A DNA stretch of 64,000 nt from Colwellia sp. MB3u-45 (GTDB lineage: Bacteria; Pseudomonadota; Gammaproteobacteria; Enterobacterales; Alteromonadaceae), in the NCBI RefSeq assembly GCF_014077005.1, contig NZ_JACGVC010000033.1, positions 1 to 64,000 of the forward strand, read 5' to 3'. Made by a program: the position numbers and the translations under genes. Positions 18,274 to 27,629 of the stretch are shown piece after piece; position 1 is the stretch's first letter, and every line of letters starts with the position of its first letter. The notes beneath the pieces were generated by a model, which saw only the letters and a program-made list of their open reading frames with translations, did not search any database and was not told where the DNA came from.

Positions 18274-19190
18274 TGTTTAAAGTAAGTAGGGTTGAAAATA
18301 GTAACAACGAACAAGTTCAGCGACTCAAACTATCGGCTTTTATACCGACATTTAAGCACTTTATAGCTTCAAAAAAATCATTATTAATCCCCGTATTATT
18401 TTTTCTGGCCTATTATAGCTATTATGTTATTTATCAAACCAATCGTGATCAACAACAAACCCGCCAAATAGTAGCAGCACCAAAAATCAATGATATTTAT
18501 TTGTTTAATTTTCGTATAGTCAGCCATAACCTAAGACCCAATGAAAAATATCGTATTGCCAAAGTAGTTGATATCACAGGTGACATTATTACCTTAGTTT
18601 ATGGCAGTTTTTATTATCCCAACCAACACGCGACAATCAATAGTATTTATTATGGCCAGCTAACTTATAAAGACTACTTTGAAGCTAAGCGCTTTGATTA
18701 TAACCATCATGAAATTCAACAAAAATTGGCTTCCGGTGCTATTTATCAAGCGATGCGACCTATTAACGACAAACTTTTAGGACAGCGCGTAGGGCCTGAG
18801 CCAAGAAAATATCGTAGTAATATTTTTATTCAAGGTCGACGAGAGAATTTAACGGGTGAGGCTTTCCTTAACCAGCGGTTCAGTGAAACCAATTTAAAAC
18901 AAGCATTTGAGTTATTTACTACCTCTGCAAACTACAACTTTGCACAAGGACAAGTGAACCTTGCACAAATGTATATTAATGGACAATACGTAGAAAAAAA
19001 CCTCAGCAAAGCACTTTATTGGCTGAATCAGGCGGCACTGCAAAGTCACAAACCGGCCATTTTAAAGTATGAAATTATCTGTAAACAACTTTCATCCTGC
19101 CAAATTTATGACTTTTTTCAAAACCTAGTTACAACGGGGGTTAATATTAAAGTACGCAGTTTAAGCACTGAACTGACCGTCGAAAACTAA
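18273..19190 (+). CDS. Inner-membrane protein with Sel1-like repeats
   Basis: A 305-residue protein. A cytoplasmic N-terminus of about 36 residues is followed by one membrane segment (about 37-55, SLLIPVLFFLAYYSYYVIY) and a periplasmic domain. Residues about 207-262 contain Sel1/TPR-type helices: AFELFTTSANYNFAQGQVNL, then a LAQMYINGQYV segment and LSKALYWLNQAA. The central part (70-200) has no motif I know. AGGGAT precedes the ATG. It probably serves as a protein-protein interaction scaffold; partners are unknown. It ends 11 bp before the convergent oxidoreductase stop. Confidence 0.65.
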   Translation: MFKVSRVENSNNEQVQRLKLSAFIPTFKHFIASKKSLLIPVLFFLAYYSYYVIYQTNRDQQQTRQIVAAPKINDIYLFNFRIVSHNLRPNEKYRIAKVVDITGDIITLVYGSFYYPNQHATINSIYYGQLTYKDYFEAKRFDYNHHEIQQKLASGAIYQAMRPINDKLLGQRVGPEPRKYRSNIFIQGRRENLTGEAFLNQRFSETNLKQAFELFTTSANYNFAQGQVNLAQMYINGQYVEKNLSKALYWLNQAALQSHKPAILKYEIICKQLSSCQIYDFFQNLVTTGVNIKVRSLSTELTVEN

Positions 19191-19201
19191 TGCTAATAGC
19201 A

Positions 19202-20170
19202 CTAATCTACAGTGAGTATTAGTTTACCGATATTTTCATTATTCAACATAACCTGATGGGCAACTTCTGCCTCATGCCAGCTATATTGTTGGTAAATAAC
19301 TGGGCTGATTGAGCCCACATCAAGGCAATGATAAAAGTCTTGCGTAAATGCTTTAATTAACTGGGTTTTATATTCATTACTTCGGCTACGTAATGTGGTG
19401 GCATGAATATTTACACGCTTAGCAAGCATTTTAGCGACATCAATATTTTCCGCAAAACGGCCACCTAGCATGGACAAGATAACAATATGACCATCTAGCG
19501 CACATACCTTAATGTTTTTGTTAAGATACTCGCCGGCAACCACATCGATAATAACGTCATAGCTGTGTTTTTGTTGTACTGCCCAAGTCACAAAGTCAGT
19601 TTCGTGATAATTTATCGCTTCATCCGCGCCCAGTGCTTTACAAGCTGCTACTTTGTCTTCATGACCGACAGTAACGGTTACTGAGCAATTAAGCTGTTTA
19701 GCTAGTTGAATAGCCGCCGTGCCTACACCACTAGCGCCGGCATGAATAAGTACCTTAGCATTTGGCTGTAAGTTAGCGATGGAAAATAAACATTGATAAG
19801 CGGTTAAATAAACTTCGGCTATTGCCGCGCCTTGGGCATAGCTTAAGTTTTCAGGCAACTTTATTAAGTGATCGGTTTTGACTTTAACGTATTCTGAGTA
19901 GGCGCCACCAGGCACAATAGCAAAAACCTTATCGCCAACATTCCAACTAGTTTGTAGCCCGCCAATAGCCACAAGTTCACCACAAGCTTCAATGCCGAGT
20001 ATGCTTGATTCACCAGGCGGAGGTGGATACTGGCCTTTTTTTTGCAAAATATCTGCGCGATTAACACCAATAGCCCTGACTTTGATTAAGCATTCATCGT
20101 CACCTATTGCTGGCTTGTCAGTTTCATCTAGACTTAACTGCTGTTGATCATTAATGGCTATATAACGCAA
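19202..20170 (-). CDS. NAD(P)H:quinone oxidoreductase, zinc-free MDR family (PIG3-like)
   Basis: A 322-residue medium-chain dehydrogenase/reductase of the quinone oxidoreductase class. The catalytic N-terminal domain carries GVNRADILQKKGQYPPPPG, then LGIEACGE; this matches the PIG3/TP53I3 subgroup more closely than E. coli QorA. The cofactor domain has HAGASGVGTAAIQ at 143-155, the NADPH-type Rossmann loop. Structural-zinc cysteines are absent, as usual in this group. The start codon is TTG at 20170 with an AAAGGA site six bases upstream. It lies downstream of the acylphosphatase gene on the same strand. Confidence 0.88.
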   Translation of the reverse strand: MRYIAINDQQQLSLDETDKPAIGDDECLIKVRAIGVNRADILQKKGQYPPPPGESSILGIEACGELVAIGGLQTSWNVGDKVFAIVPGGAYSEYVKVKTDHLIKLPENLSYAQGAAIAEVYLTAYQCLFSIANLQPNAKVLIHAGASGVGTAAIQLAKQLNCSVTVTVGHEDKVAACKALGADEAINYHETDFVTWAVQQKHSYDVIIDVVAGEYLNKNIKVCALDGHIVILSMLGGRFAENIDVAKMLAKRVNIHATTLRSRSNEYKTQLIKAFTQDFYHCLDVGSISPVIYQQYSWHEAEVAHQVMLNNENIGKLILTVD

Positions 20171-20253
20171 TTTATTTCCTTTTATCCACGGTTTATTATA
20201 ATAACTAGTTTGCCTTAATTAACCTTAAATACCAACGTGATAAAGGTAGAAGT

Positions 20254-20523
20254 TCAGCTAATCGAAAAAAAATTATGTTCCTGAAATGGTACTTGCTTAA
20301 CGTCAACCTTCACCACTTGTGCTTCTGGAGGACCTTTTGCTAACCACTTTAGCATTTTATCAATATTTTTCTCTTCACCGCACAGTAGCACTTCTACATC
20401 GCCATTAGTTAAATTACGCGCGTAACCACTTAAACTATGCTCAATCGCAACCTGTTGGCTAGAAACCCGAAAGTAAACGCCTTGAACCTTGCCACTGACA
20501 TGTGCCATGTAACTTACATCCAT
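20254..20523 (-). CDS. acyP: Acylphosphatase
   Basis: A small ferredoxin-fold enzyme that hydrolyses acyl phosphates such as acetyl phosphate and carbamoyl phosphate. It has 89 residues. The phosphate-binding loop VQGVYFR carries the key arginine R19, and the catalytic asparagine is N37 in GYARNLTNGDVEV; both are present. A GGTGA site precedes the ATG. It is divergent from rlmI, an adjacency also seen in E. coli (yccX and rlmI), and upstream of the quinone oxidoreductase gene. Confidence 0.92.
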   Translation of the reverse strand: MDVSYMAHVSGKVQGVYFRVSSQQVAIEHSLSGYARNLTNGDVEVLLCGEEKNIDKMLKWLAKGPPEAQVVKVDVKQVPFQEHNFFSIS

Positions 20524-20686
20524 TATTTTTCACCTTAAATTAAGCTTATTGCTATTGTTATTGTTATTGTTAACTTTCATTCCCATCAAAGTTTTGAAAT
20601 GAAAAATAGTTAAAATTGACCATTGCACCCTCGCCATGCATTGACTACACTCGCGCCATTATTATTGTAATTATAAGTATAGGCCT

Positions 20687-21877
20687 ATGTCAGCAAGAAT
20701 TTATTTAAAAGTTGCTCGTGAGAAATCATTACGCCGAAAACATCCTTGGATTTTTTCTCAAGCAATTAACAAAATTAAAGGTAACCCATTACTTGGTGAC
20801 ACGGTTGATGTCTATGACAACAAAGGCAACTGGCTCGCTAAAGGCGCATATTCTCCAGAATCTCAAATTAGAATTCGGGTTTGGAGTTTTGATATTGATG
20901 AGGAAATTGATAGCAGCTTTTTTCGTAATAAATTGTTAAGTGCGCAAAAAAGACGCGACTGGTTTATCGAAAGAGACGGTTTAACCGGCTATCGACTTAT
21001 TGCTGGCGAGTCTGATGGCCTGCCCGGTATCACCATAGATAAATACGACAACTTAATTGTTTGCCAATTACTGAGCGCCGGAGCAGACTTGCACCGCTAT
21101 ACCTTAGTTGAATGCCTTAAAGAACTTTATCCGGGTTGCCATATTTATGAGCGTTCAGATGTTGATGTGCGCAAAAAAGAAGGTTTAGAGCCAGTAACAG
21201 GTTGGTTAACTGAACCACAAGCATCAACAGAGTGTATTATTGAAGAATACGGTATTAAAATTCATGTTGATGTGGCTAAAGGCCATAAAACAGGTTTTTA
21301 TTTAGATCAACGTGAATCTCGTCTTGCTGCAGGTAAATATGCCCGTGATAAGAGTGTATTAAACTGTTTCTCTTATACCGGCACTTTTGCGCTACATTGT
21401 GCAGCGGGCGGCGCTAAAGAAGTCATTAATGTTGATGTGTCTGAATCAGCATTAGACTTAGCCAAGAAAAACGTTGAGCTTAATCAGTTAGAAGATAAAA
21501 ACATCTCATTCGTTAAAGCGGATGTTTTTAAATTATTGCGTCAATACCGTGAAGAAAAACGTACCTTTGACATGATAATTCTCGACCCACCTAAGTTTGT
21601 TGAATCAAAGGCTCAACTAACAGGTGCATGTCGTGGCTACAAAGATATCAATATGTTAGCAATGCAGTTGCTTAACCCTAATGGTATTTTGTTAACTTTT
21701 TCTTGCTCTGGTTTAATGGAATCAAGTTTATTTCAAAAAGTGGTTGCTGATGGGGCATTAGACGCGAAAAGAAATGCTTACTTTGTTGATCGATTACACC
21801 AAGCCGCGGATCATCCGGTATCGTCAAATTACCCTGAAGGTTATTATCTTAAAGGTTTGGTCTGCCAAGTTGAGTAA
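20687..21877 (+). CDS. rlmI: 23S rRNA m5C1962 methyltransferase RlmI
   Basis: Methylates C1962 of 23S rRNA. It has 396 residues, as in E. coli. An N-terminal PUA domain (about 1-75), a linker domain with [12 protein letters not shown] (201-212), and a Rossmann domain beginning [12 protein letters not shown] (226-237). The catalytic motif is DPPKF at 300-304 and the nucleophilic cysteine is in FSCSG at C340. All active-site parts are in place. The gene is monocistronic, closed by the long hairpin at 21894-21928. Confidence 0.95.
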   Translation: MSARIYLKVAREKSLRRKHPWIFSQAINKIKGNPLLGDTVDVYDNKGNWLAKGAYSPESQIRIRVWSFDIDEEIDSSFFRNKLLSAQKRRDWFIERDGLTGYRLIAGESDGLPGITIDKYDNLIVCQLLSAGADLHRYTLVECLKELYPGCHIYERSDVDVRKKEGLEPVTGWLTEPQASTECIIEEYGIKIHVDVAKGHKTGFYLDQRESRLAAGKYARDKSVLNCFSYTGTFALHCAAGGAKEVINVDVSESALDLAKKNVELNQLEDKNISFVKADVFKLLRQYREEKRTFDMIILDPPKFVESKAQLTGACRGYKDINMLAMQLLNPNGILLTFSCSGLMESSLFQKVVADGALDAKRNAYFVDRLHQAADHPVSSNYPEGYYLKGLVCQVE

Positions 21878-21893
21878 CTTGACTATATAAAGC

Positions 21894-21928
21894 AATATTT
21901 AGCCACTAGCTATTAGTGGCTAAATATT
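21894..21928. terminator. 15-bp perfect hairpin between convergent rlmI and PilZ genes
   Basis: The arms 21894-21908 and 21914-21928 (AATATTTAGCCACTA and its complement) pair perfectly around a 5-nt loop. It lies 17 bp past rlmI and about 50 bp past the PilZ stop. It lacks a long T-run, but position and symmetry suggest a shared transcript end. Confidence 0.65.
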
Positions 21929-21980
21929 AGTAGCTTAATAAGAGCAGCTGGACTTTTTCTAGCTACTAATTTCCGCTGAC

Positions 21981-22280
21981 TTAATCAATCTCAGTAATAT
22001 TAACGCCAATCAAATAACAGTTTGCGCTATCTTCCGTTACTCTCACTACTTTGCCTGTAGCATTTAAGGGTAGCACAGCATTGTTGACCGACTGAACACT
22101 GATACGCACCGCTGTATTTATTTCTAATGGGTGCTGCATCTCAATCGCTATACCCGTTGCACTTAAATCACGACATGTGACTAAAGCCTTGCTATTAGCT
22201 TCATCGTCAATAATGGTCAAGGTTACTTCACTGTTTAACATCATGCGATAAAAGTTCCGTTTATCATCGTAATTAGCCAT
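21981..22280 (-). CDS. PilZ domain protein, predicted c-di-GMP receptor
   Basis: A 99-residue single-domain PilZ protein. The c-di-GMP-binding RxxxR is R8-N-F-Y-R12, and the second motif is DLSATG, matching the (D/N)-x-S-x-x-G consensus; both ligand motifs are intact. The ATG at 22280 has GGAG five bases upstream; a GTG directly before it belongs to the ribosome site region. Single-domain PilZ proteins usually act by binding another protein, often in motility or polysaccharide export. No partner gene is adjacent. Confidence 0.88.
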   Translation of the reverse strand: MANYDDKRNFYRMMLNSEVTLTIIDDEANSKALVTCRDLSATGIAIEMQHPLEINTAVRISVQSVNNAVLPLNATGKVVRVTEDSANCYLIGVNITEID

Positions 22281-22362
22281 CACTACTCCATTGTATTTTT
22301 ATCGTTAGTACACTTTCATTTATACTCATGGTAACGATAACTGTCAAATTATTGTACTAAAA

Positions 22363-25300
22363 TTATGCATGTTCTTTGATGTAGTTCAATATTCTTTTAG
22401 CTGAAATTGGAAAAGGTGTTTTTAAATTTTGTGCAAAAAGTGATACCCGCAACTCTTCTATCATCCAATAACCTTGTATTAAGGCTTTACTTATTGGTTG
22501 ACCCTTAGGTTGTTGAGCAATGACTGTATCTAATGATTTTTGCACTTTTTCAAGCTCTAACATTTTCAGTCGGTCTTGGTTAGAGTCTATTTGCAACTTT
22601 TCTAATCGTCGTAACATGGCGCTTAAATAACGGGCAATATCATCCAAACGCTGGTATCCCGCTTTAGTGATAAAGCCCTTAAAAACTAGGGCCTCTAATT
22701 GGCTTTTAATATCACCATGAGATTGCACAACATTTAACGACATTTTGCCTTTCATTTTTTTGCGTACATCATGTGCCAGACTTAATACTCGCTCGACTTT
22801 AATCGCCGCACTTAAGACACAATCTGCAATTTCTGCACGAACATGTTCTTTGCAGGCTTCAAACTCTGCTTGAGCACGAGGTAAGTCGCCGTATTCGTTA
22901 ACTAAAAATTGACAGCCAGCAAGGATACAGTCATCTAACAAATCAGTTATCGAACCAAAGGGATTAAAATACAGCCCTAATTTAGCTTTATTGGGTAACT
23001 TTTCCTGCAAATATTTTATTGGCGACGGTATGCTCAGTAAAACAAGTCGACTGACCCCGTCAAGCATGGCTTGTTCAGCTAAACTTTCATGTTCAAATAA
23101 CTCGATAGCAACAGACTTATTTTTATCCACCAAAGCTGGAAAGGCTTTTATGGTGATATTAGCGACTTTCTTTTCATAGCTTTTTGGCAAGCTTTTAAAG
23201 TCCCACTGGTCGATATTACTCCGTTCAATACCTTTGTCAGCGACCTTTTTAATCGACGCTTGCACCTTACCTTGTAAACTGTCTTTTAATTCGTCAAGCT
23301 TGCGACCTTGTTGGATCAATTTGCCATGTTCATTAACAATTTTAAAATTCATCGATAAATGCGGTACTAGCGCTAAACCTTGCCAAGCGTCTTCAGGTAG
23401 ACGAGCACCGGTCATTCTTAACAACTGTTTTTCAATGGCGGTAGTTAATGCTACATCAGCGTTAGTTATTGCCGCTAAACAAGCTTCGGCGTAATTAGGC
23501 GCAGGCACGAAATTACGCCTTAATGCTTTAGGTAAAGCTCGAATTAATGCCGTAATAAGTTCAAGCCGTAAAGCGGGGATCAACCAATCAAAACCAATGT
23601 TTTCCACTTGATTTAATATCCCTAGCGGTATCAAAACACTGATACCGTCGTCGACATCCCCCGGGTTAAAATGATAACTCAGCGGTAAGGTTAAACTGCC
23701 TTGCTGCCAGGTTTCAGGATATTCAGTGGCCGATAACTTAACCGCACTTTCTTTTAACAAAAAGGCTTTGGTAAAGTTTAATAGTTTGGCGTCGGCTTGT
23801 TTTTGCTTTTTCCACCATGCTAAAAAGCTGCGTTGACAATTAACGTTCTCTGGTAGTTTTTCGGTATAAAAATCAACTAACTGTTGCTCTTCAATCAAAA
23901 AATCTCTGCGTCGAGCTTTTTGCTCTAATGCTTCAATTTCATTCACTAATTGACGATTATCTTTTAAAAATACCTCTTTAATCGTGCTTTCACCGTTAAC
24001 TAACGCCTCGCGGATAAAAATTTCACGACAGGTATCAGGTTCAATTTGATTAAAGTGCACACTACGCTTAGCAACAATAATCAGGCCGTAGAGTGATACT
24101 TGCTCAAAGCCCATCACAGCGCCCTGCTTTTTCTCCCAATGCGGTTCACTGTAGCTGCGTTTAACTAAATGTTGAGCCAGGGGTTCAATCCACAAAGGGT
24201 CAATTTTCGCGGCCATACGGGCAAATAAACGGCTGGTTTCAACTAGCTCTGCCGCCATTAACCATTTAGGCGATTTTTTAGCTAAGGCAGAGCCTGGGAA
24301 AATAAAGAAGGTACTGCCACGTGCGCCTTTATATTCTCGGTTTTCATCTTGTTGACCTAGATGACTGAGTAAACCTGACAATATCGCTTGATGCACAATA
24401 TCTACATTTGGATTAGTGGCGCTTTTTTCAGCTTCTTCTGATAAGTCTACTTCGATGCGGCTCATCGGAATTTTTAACTCGCGTAACGAATGCGTTAGCT
24501 GACTGTAGATGTCTTGCCACTCTCGAATACGCACATAGGACAAGAATTCTTTTTGACACATGCGACGAAATTGATTGTTGGTTAGTTGCTTTTGTTGTTC
24601 TTCAACATAACTCCACAGTTTTAATAAACCAACAAAATCAGATTCTTTGTTCTTAAAACGGCTATGTTTTTCATCTGCTGCTTGTTGCTTTTCGTGTGGG
24701 CGTTCACGTGGGTCTTGAATACTTAAGGCACTGACAATAATGAATATTTGTTCAATACAGCCTAAGTCTGACGCAGTTAAAATCATTTTAGCTAAACGGG
24801 GATCAATAGGGAATTTTGCTAAAGAGCGCCCTATTGGCGTTAAGGTCACTTTATTTGCCTTCGCGTCTATCGCGGCCAGCTCTTCTAATAACTTCACCCC
24901 ATCAGTAATATTGCGATTATCTGGTGGTTGAACAAATGGAAAGTCAGCAATTTCGCCTAGATCTAAGGACAACATTTGCAATATAACGGTCGCTAAATTA
25001 GTGCGCAGTATTTCAGGGTCGGTAAATTCAGGGCGGTTTAAAAAGTCTTCTTCTGAATAAAGACGAATACAGACCCCTGACGATACACGGCCACAACGAC
25101 CAGCACGCTGGTTAGCACTGGCTTGAGAAATAGCCTCTATCGGCAAGCGTTGCACTTTGGTGCGGTAACTATAGCGAGAAATTCTTGCGGTGCCTGGGTC
25201 AATAACATATTTAATACCCGGCACGGTTAAACTGGTTTCAGCAACGTTGGTGGCTAACACTATATTACGGCCAGTATGGGGTTTAAATATTAAATTTTGT

Positions 25301-26349
25301 TCGGCAACGGTTAAACGAGAATATAGCGGCAGCACATTAGTGTGGCGTAAGTTTGCTTTTTCTAATGAGCGTGCGGTATCTCGAATTTCTCGTTCACCGT
25401 TGAGAAACACTAATATATCGCCACTGTCATCGGCGCCTAACTCATCAACCGCATTAAGAATCCCTGAAATAATATCGCCATCATCATTGCTTTCATCACT
25501 TGCCTCGTTCAGGGGCCGATAACGCATTTCAACTGGAAAAGTTCGACCCGATACTTCAATAATGGGCGCAGGAACACCAGCAGCACTGGAAAAATGTTTG
25601 GCAAACTTTTCAGGGTCAATGGTTGCCGAAGTAATGATGATTTTTAGATCAGGACGTTTAGGGAGAATTTGGCGTAAATAACCGAGAATAAAATCAATGT
25701 TTAAACTACGTTCATGCGCTTCATCAATGATCAAGGTGTCGTATTGGCGTAACAAACGGTCTTTTTGCATCTCTGCCAACAAAATACCGTCAGTCATTAA
25801 TTTGATATAGCTTTGCTTGCCCACTTGGTCATTAAAGCGCACTTTATAGCCAACGGCGTCACCTAATTTGGTGTTGAGTTCTTCTGCAATACGGTTTGCT
25901 ACCGTTCTAGCAGCGATACGTCGGGGTTGAGTATGTCCAATAATACCGTCAATACCACGCCCAAGCTGCAAACATATTTTCGGAATTTGGGTGGTTTTAC
26001 CTGAGCCAGTTTCGCCCGCAATAATAACCACTTGATTTTCATCAATAGCTTTAGCAATAACATCAACATTTTGTGAAACCGGTAAAGCTTCCGGGTAACT
26101 AAATTTAGGTACGTTAGCGAGACGAAGTTGTTTATTTTCTATCGATTGTTCAATCAATGCCGCTATTTGCTGTAAGCTTTTTTCTTGCTTACTCTGGTCA
26201 GTAATACTTTTAACACCCAATAAGCGCTTTTTAATGCGCGTTTTATCAGATAATTTAACCTGCTCTAAAAGGTTGAAAAGGGATTTTACGGTAACGTTTT
26301 TATTAGCTTTTTTAGTAGCAGTGGAAGTTGCGGTGATTGCAGTAGACAA
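22363..26349 (-). CDS. hrpA: ATP-dependent RNA helicase HrpA
   Basis: A large DEAH-box RNA helicase that resolves stalled ribosomes or processes mRNA. It has 1328 residues against 1300 in E. coli. Walker A is GETGSGKT at 112-119 and the DEAH box is at 209-212; SAT and QRAGRCGR motifs follow, then winged-helix, ratchet and OB-type domains and the long HrpA-specific C-terminal region. The only credible start is TTG at 26349: the E. coli alignment needs these first residues and no ATG occurs in the first 180 codons. Upstream lies repeat array D. Confidence 0.95.
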   Translation of the reverse strand: MSTAITATSTATKKANKNVTVKSLFNLLEQVKLSDKTRIKKRLLGVKSITDQSKQEKSLQQIAALIEQSIENKQLRLANVPKFSYPEALPVSQNVDVIAKAIDENQVVIIAGETGSGKTTQIPKICLQLGRGIDGIIGHTQPRRIAARTVANRIAEELNTKLGDAVGYKVRFNDQVGKQSYIKLMTDGILLAEMQKDRLLRQYDTLIIDEAHERSLNIDFILGYLRQILPKRPDLKIIITSATIDPEKFAKHFSSAAGVPAPIIEVSGRTFPVEMRYRPLNEASDESNDDGDIISGILNAVDELGADDSGDILVFLNGEREIRDTARSLEKANLRHTNVLPLYSRLTVAEQNLIFKPHTGRNIVLATNVAETSLTVPGIKYVIDPGTARISRYSYRTKVQRLPIEAISQASANQRAGRCGRVSSGVCIRLYSEEDFLNRPEFTDPEILRTNLATVILQMLSLDLGEIADFPFVQPPDNRNITDGVKLLEELAAIDAKANKVTLTPIGRSLAKFPIDPRLAKMILTASDLGCIEQIFIIVSALSIQDPRERPHEKQQAADEKHSRFKNKESDFVGLLKLWSYVEEQQKQLTNNQFRRMCQKEFLSYVRIREWQDIYSQLTHSLRELKIPMSRIEVDLSEEAEKSATNPNVDIVHQAILSGLLSHLGQQDENREYKGARGSTFFIFPGSALAKKSPKWLMAAELVETSRLFARMAAKIDPLWIEPLAQHLVKRSYSEPHWEKKQGAVMGFEQVSLYGLIIVAKRSVHFNQIEPDTCREIFIREALVNGESTIKEVFLKDNRQLVNEIEALEQKARRRDFLIEEQQLVDFYTEKLPENVNCQRSFLAWWKKQKQADAKLLNFTKAFLLKESAVKLSATEYPETWQQGSLTLPLSYHFNPGDVDDGISVLIPLGILNQVENIGFDWLIPALRLELITALIRALPKALRRNFVPAPNYAEACLAAITNADVALTTAIEKQLLRMTGARLPEDAWQGLALVPHLSMNFKIVNEHGKLIQQGRKLDELKDSLQGKVQASIKKVADKGIERSNIDQWDFKSLPKSYEKKVANITIKAFPALVDKNKSVAIELFEHESLAEQAMLDGVSRLVLLSIPSPIKYLQEKLPNKAKLGLYFNPFGSITDLLDDCILAGCQFLVNEYGDLPRAQAEFEACKEHVRAEIADCVLSAAIKVERVLSLAHDVRKKMKGKMSLNVVQSHGDIKSQLEALVFKGFITKAGYQRLDDIARYLSAMLRRLEKLQIDSNQDRLKMLELEKVQKSLDTVIAQQPKGQPISKALIQGYWMIEELRVSLFAQNLKTPFPISAKRILNYIKEHA

Positions 26350-26439
26350 GACAGACTCAAAACAGATAACAAAGAAGCTATATTAACAGGTAAGCAATGG
26401 CAAATGAATAAGTATATACCCGCTCTACTTGAAAATTGC

Positions 26440-27470
26440 CCGCTTAACGGTTGACGGAGTGAAGTTGGACCTAAAAAACAATTGCCCAACGCTATCTAAT
26501 CACCTGTAGACCTGATGTAGGTTGAACTTCAGTCCATCAAGTTAAATGCAATTTAACCTTGCTCAACACATAGCCAAATAAAAATACCCGCGGCAGATCT
26601 GAGTTAACCTATCAGATTAACCGCTGGCTAAACGCTTGACGGACTAAAGTCCGACCTACAAAAAAATTGCCAAACGCTACGCAATTACCCGTAAGTTTTA
26701 TCTGGGCCTTTGTAGGTTGGACTTTAGTCCATCAGGTTAAATGCAATTTAACTATCTTCGGCAAAATACTAAACGACACAAATCACACCTAGTTGCAGAT
26801 ATTTGTTAACCCATCGAGTTAATTGCCGGCTTAACCGTTGACGGACTAAAATCCGACCTACAAAAAATCGCCAAACGTTACGCAATTACCCGTAAGTTTT
26901 ATCTGGGCCTTTGTAGGTTGGACTTCAGTCCATCAAGTTAAATGAAATTTAACTATCTTTGGCAAAATTCTAAACAACAAAAATCACACCTAGTTGCAGA
27001 GGTTTGTTAACCCATCGCGTTAATTGCCGGCTTAACCGTTGACGGACTAAAGTCCGACCTACAAAACAATTGCCAACGCTACGCAATTACCCGTAAGTTT
27101 TATCTGGGCCTTTGTAGGTTGGACTTTAGTCCATCAAGTTAAATGCAATTTAACTATCTTTAACAAAATTCTAAACAACAAAAATCACACCTAGTTGCAG
27201 AGGTTTGTTAACCCATCGCGTTAATTGCCGGCTTAACCGTTGACGGACTAAAATCCGACCTACAAAAAATCGCCAAACGCTACGCAATTACCCGTAAGTT
27301 TTATCTGGGCCTTTGTAGGTTGGACTTTAGTCCATCAAGTTAAATGCAATTTAACTATCTTTAACAAAATTCTAAACAACAGAAATCACACCTAGTTGCA
27401 GAGGTTTGTTAACCCATCGCGTTAATTGCCGGCTTAACCGTTGACGGACTAAAGTCCGACCTACAAAAGG
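26440..27470. repeat. Paired-palindrome repeat array D, about five units of 200 bp
   Basis: The longest array. Forward palindromes lie near 26451 (decayed), 26636, 26840, 27041, 27241 and 27441; inverted partners near 26515, 26710, 26912, 27113 and 27316. For the copy at 27040-27136, forward element 27040-27065 and partner 27111-27136 match as inverted repeats at 24 of 26 positions, around a 45-nt loop containing ACGCTACGCAATTACCCG. Each partner is followed by GTTAAATGCAATTTAAC or its GAA variant, then about 80 bp of spacer with GTTGCAGAGG. The last three units are almost identical. It lies downstream of the gene ending at 27630 and upstream of hrpA. Confidence 0.92.
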
Positions 27471-27629
27471 TAAAAAATAGCTATACGTTAGATAAACCCC
27501 CATAAAAGCAATTTTGACTAAAGTACTAACTTTCTCTCTCCCCCTAAACCGTTGACTTCATAACCTAACAGCCCGGTCGTGCTATAGAGTCAAAACTTTT
27601 CACCTTTTTAGTTTTTTAGCTTTTGTAAA

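Noticed and set aside
26286-26489. 67-codon minus-strand frame upstream of hrpA
   Set aside because: It overlaps the hrpA start in another frame and runs into the repeat array; it has no ribosome site and no protein-like features.
26440-27470. CRISPR array
   Set aside because: The repeats are regularly spaced, but each unit is about 200 bp, the spacers are nearly identical within the array, the palindromes alternate in orientation and there are no cas genes. That is a tandem mosaic repeat, not CRISPR.
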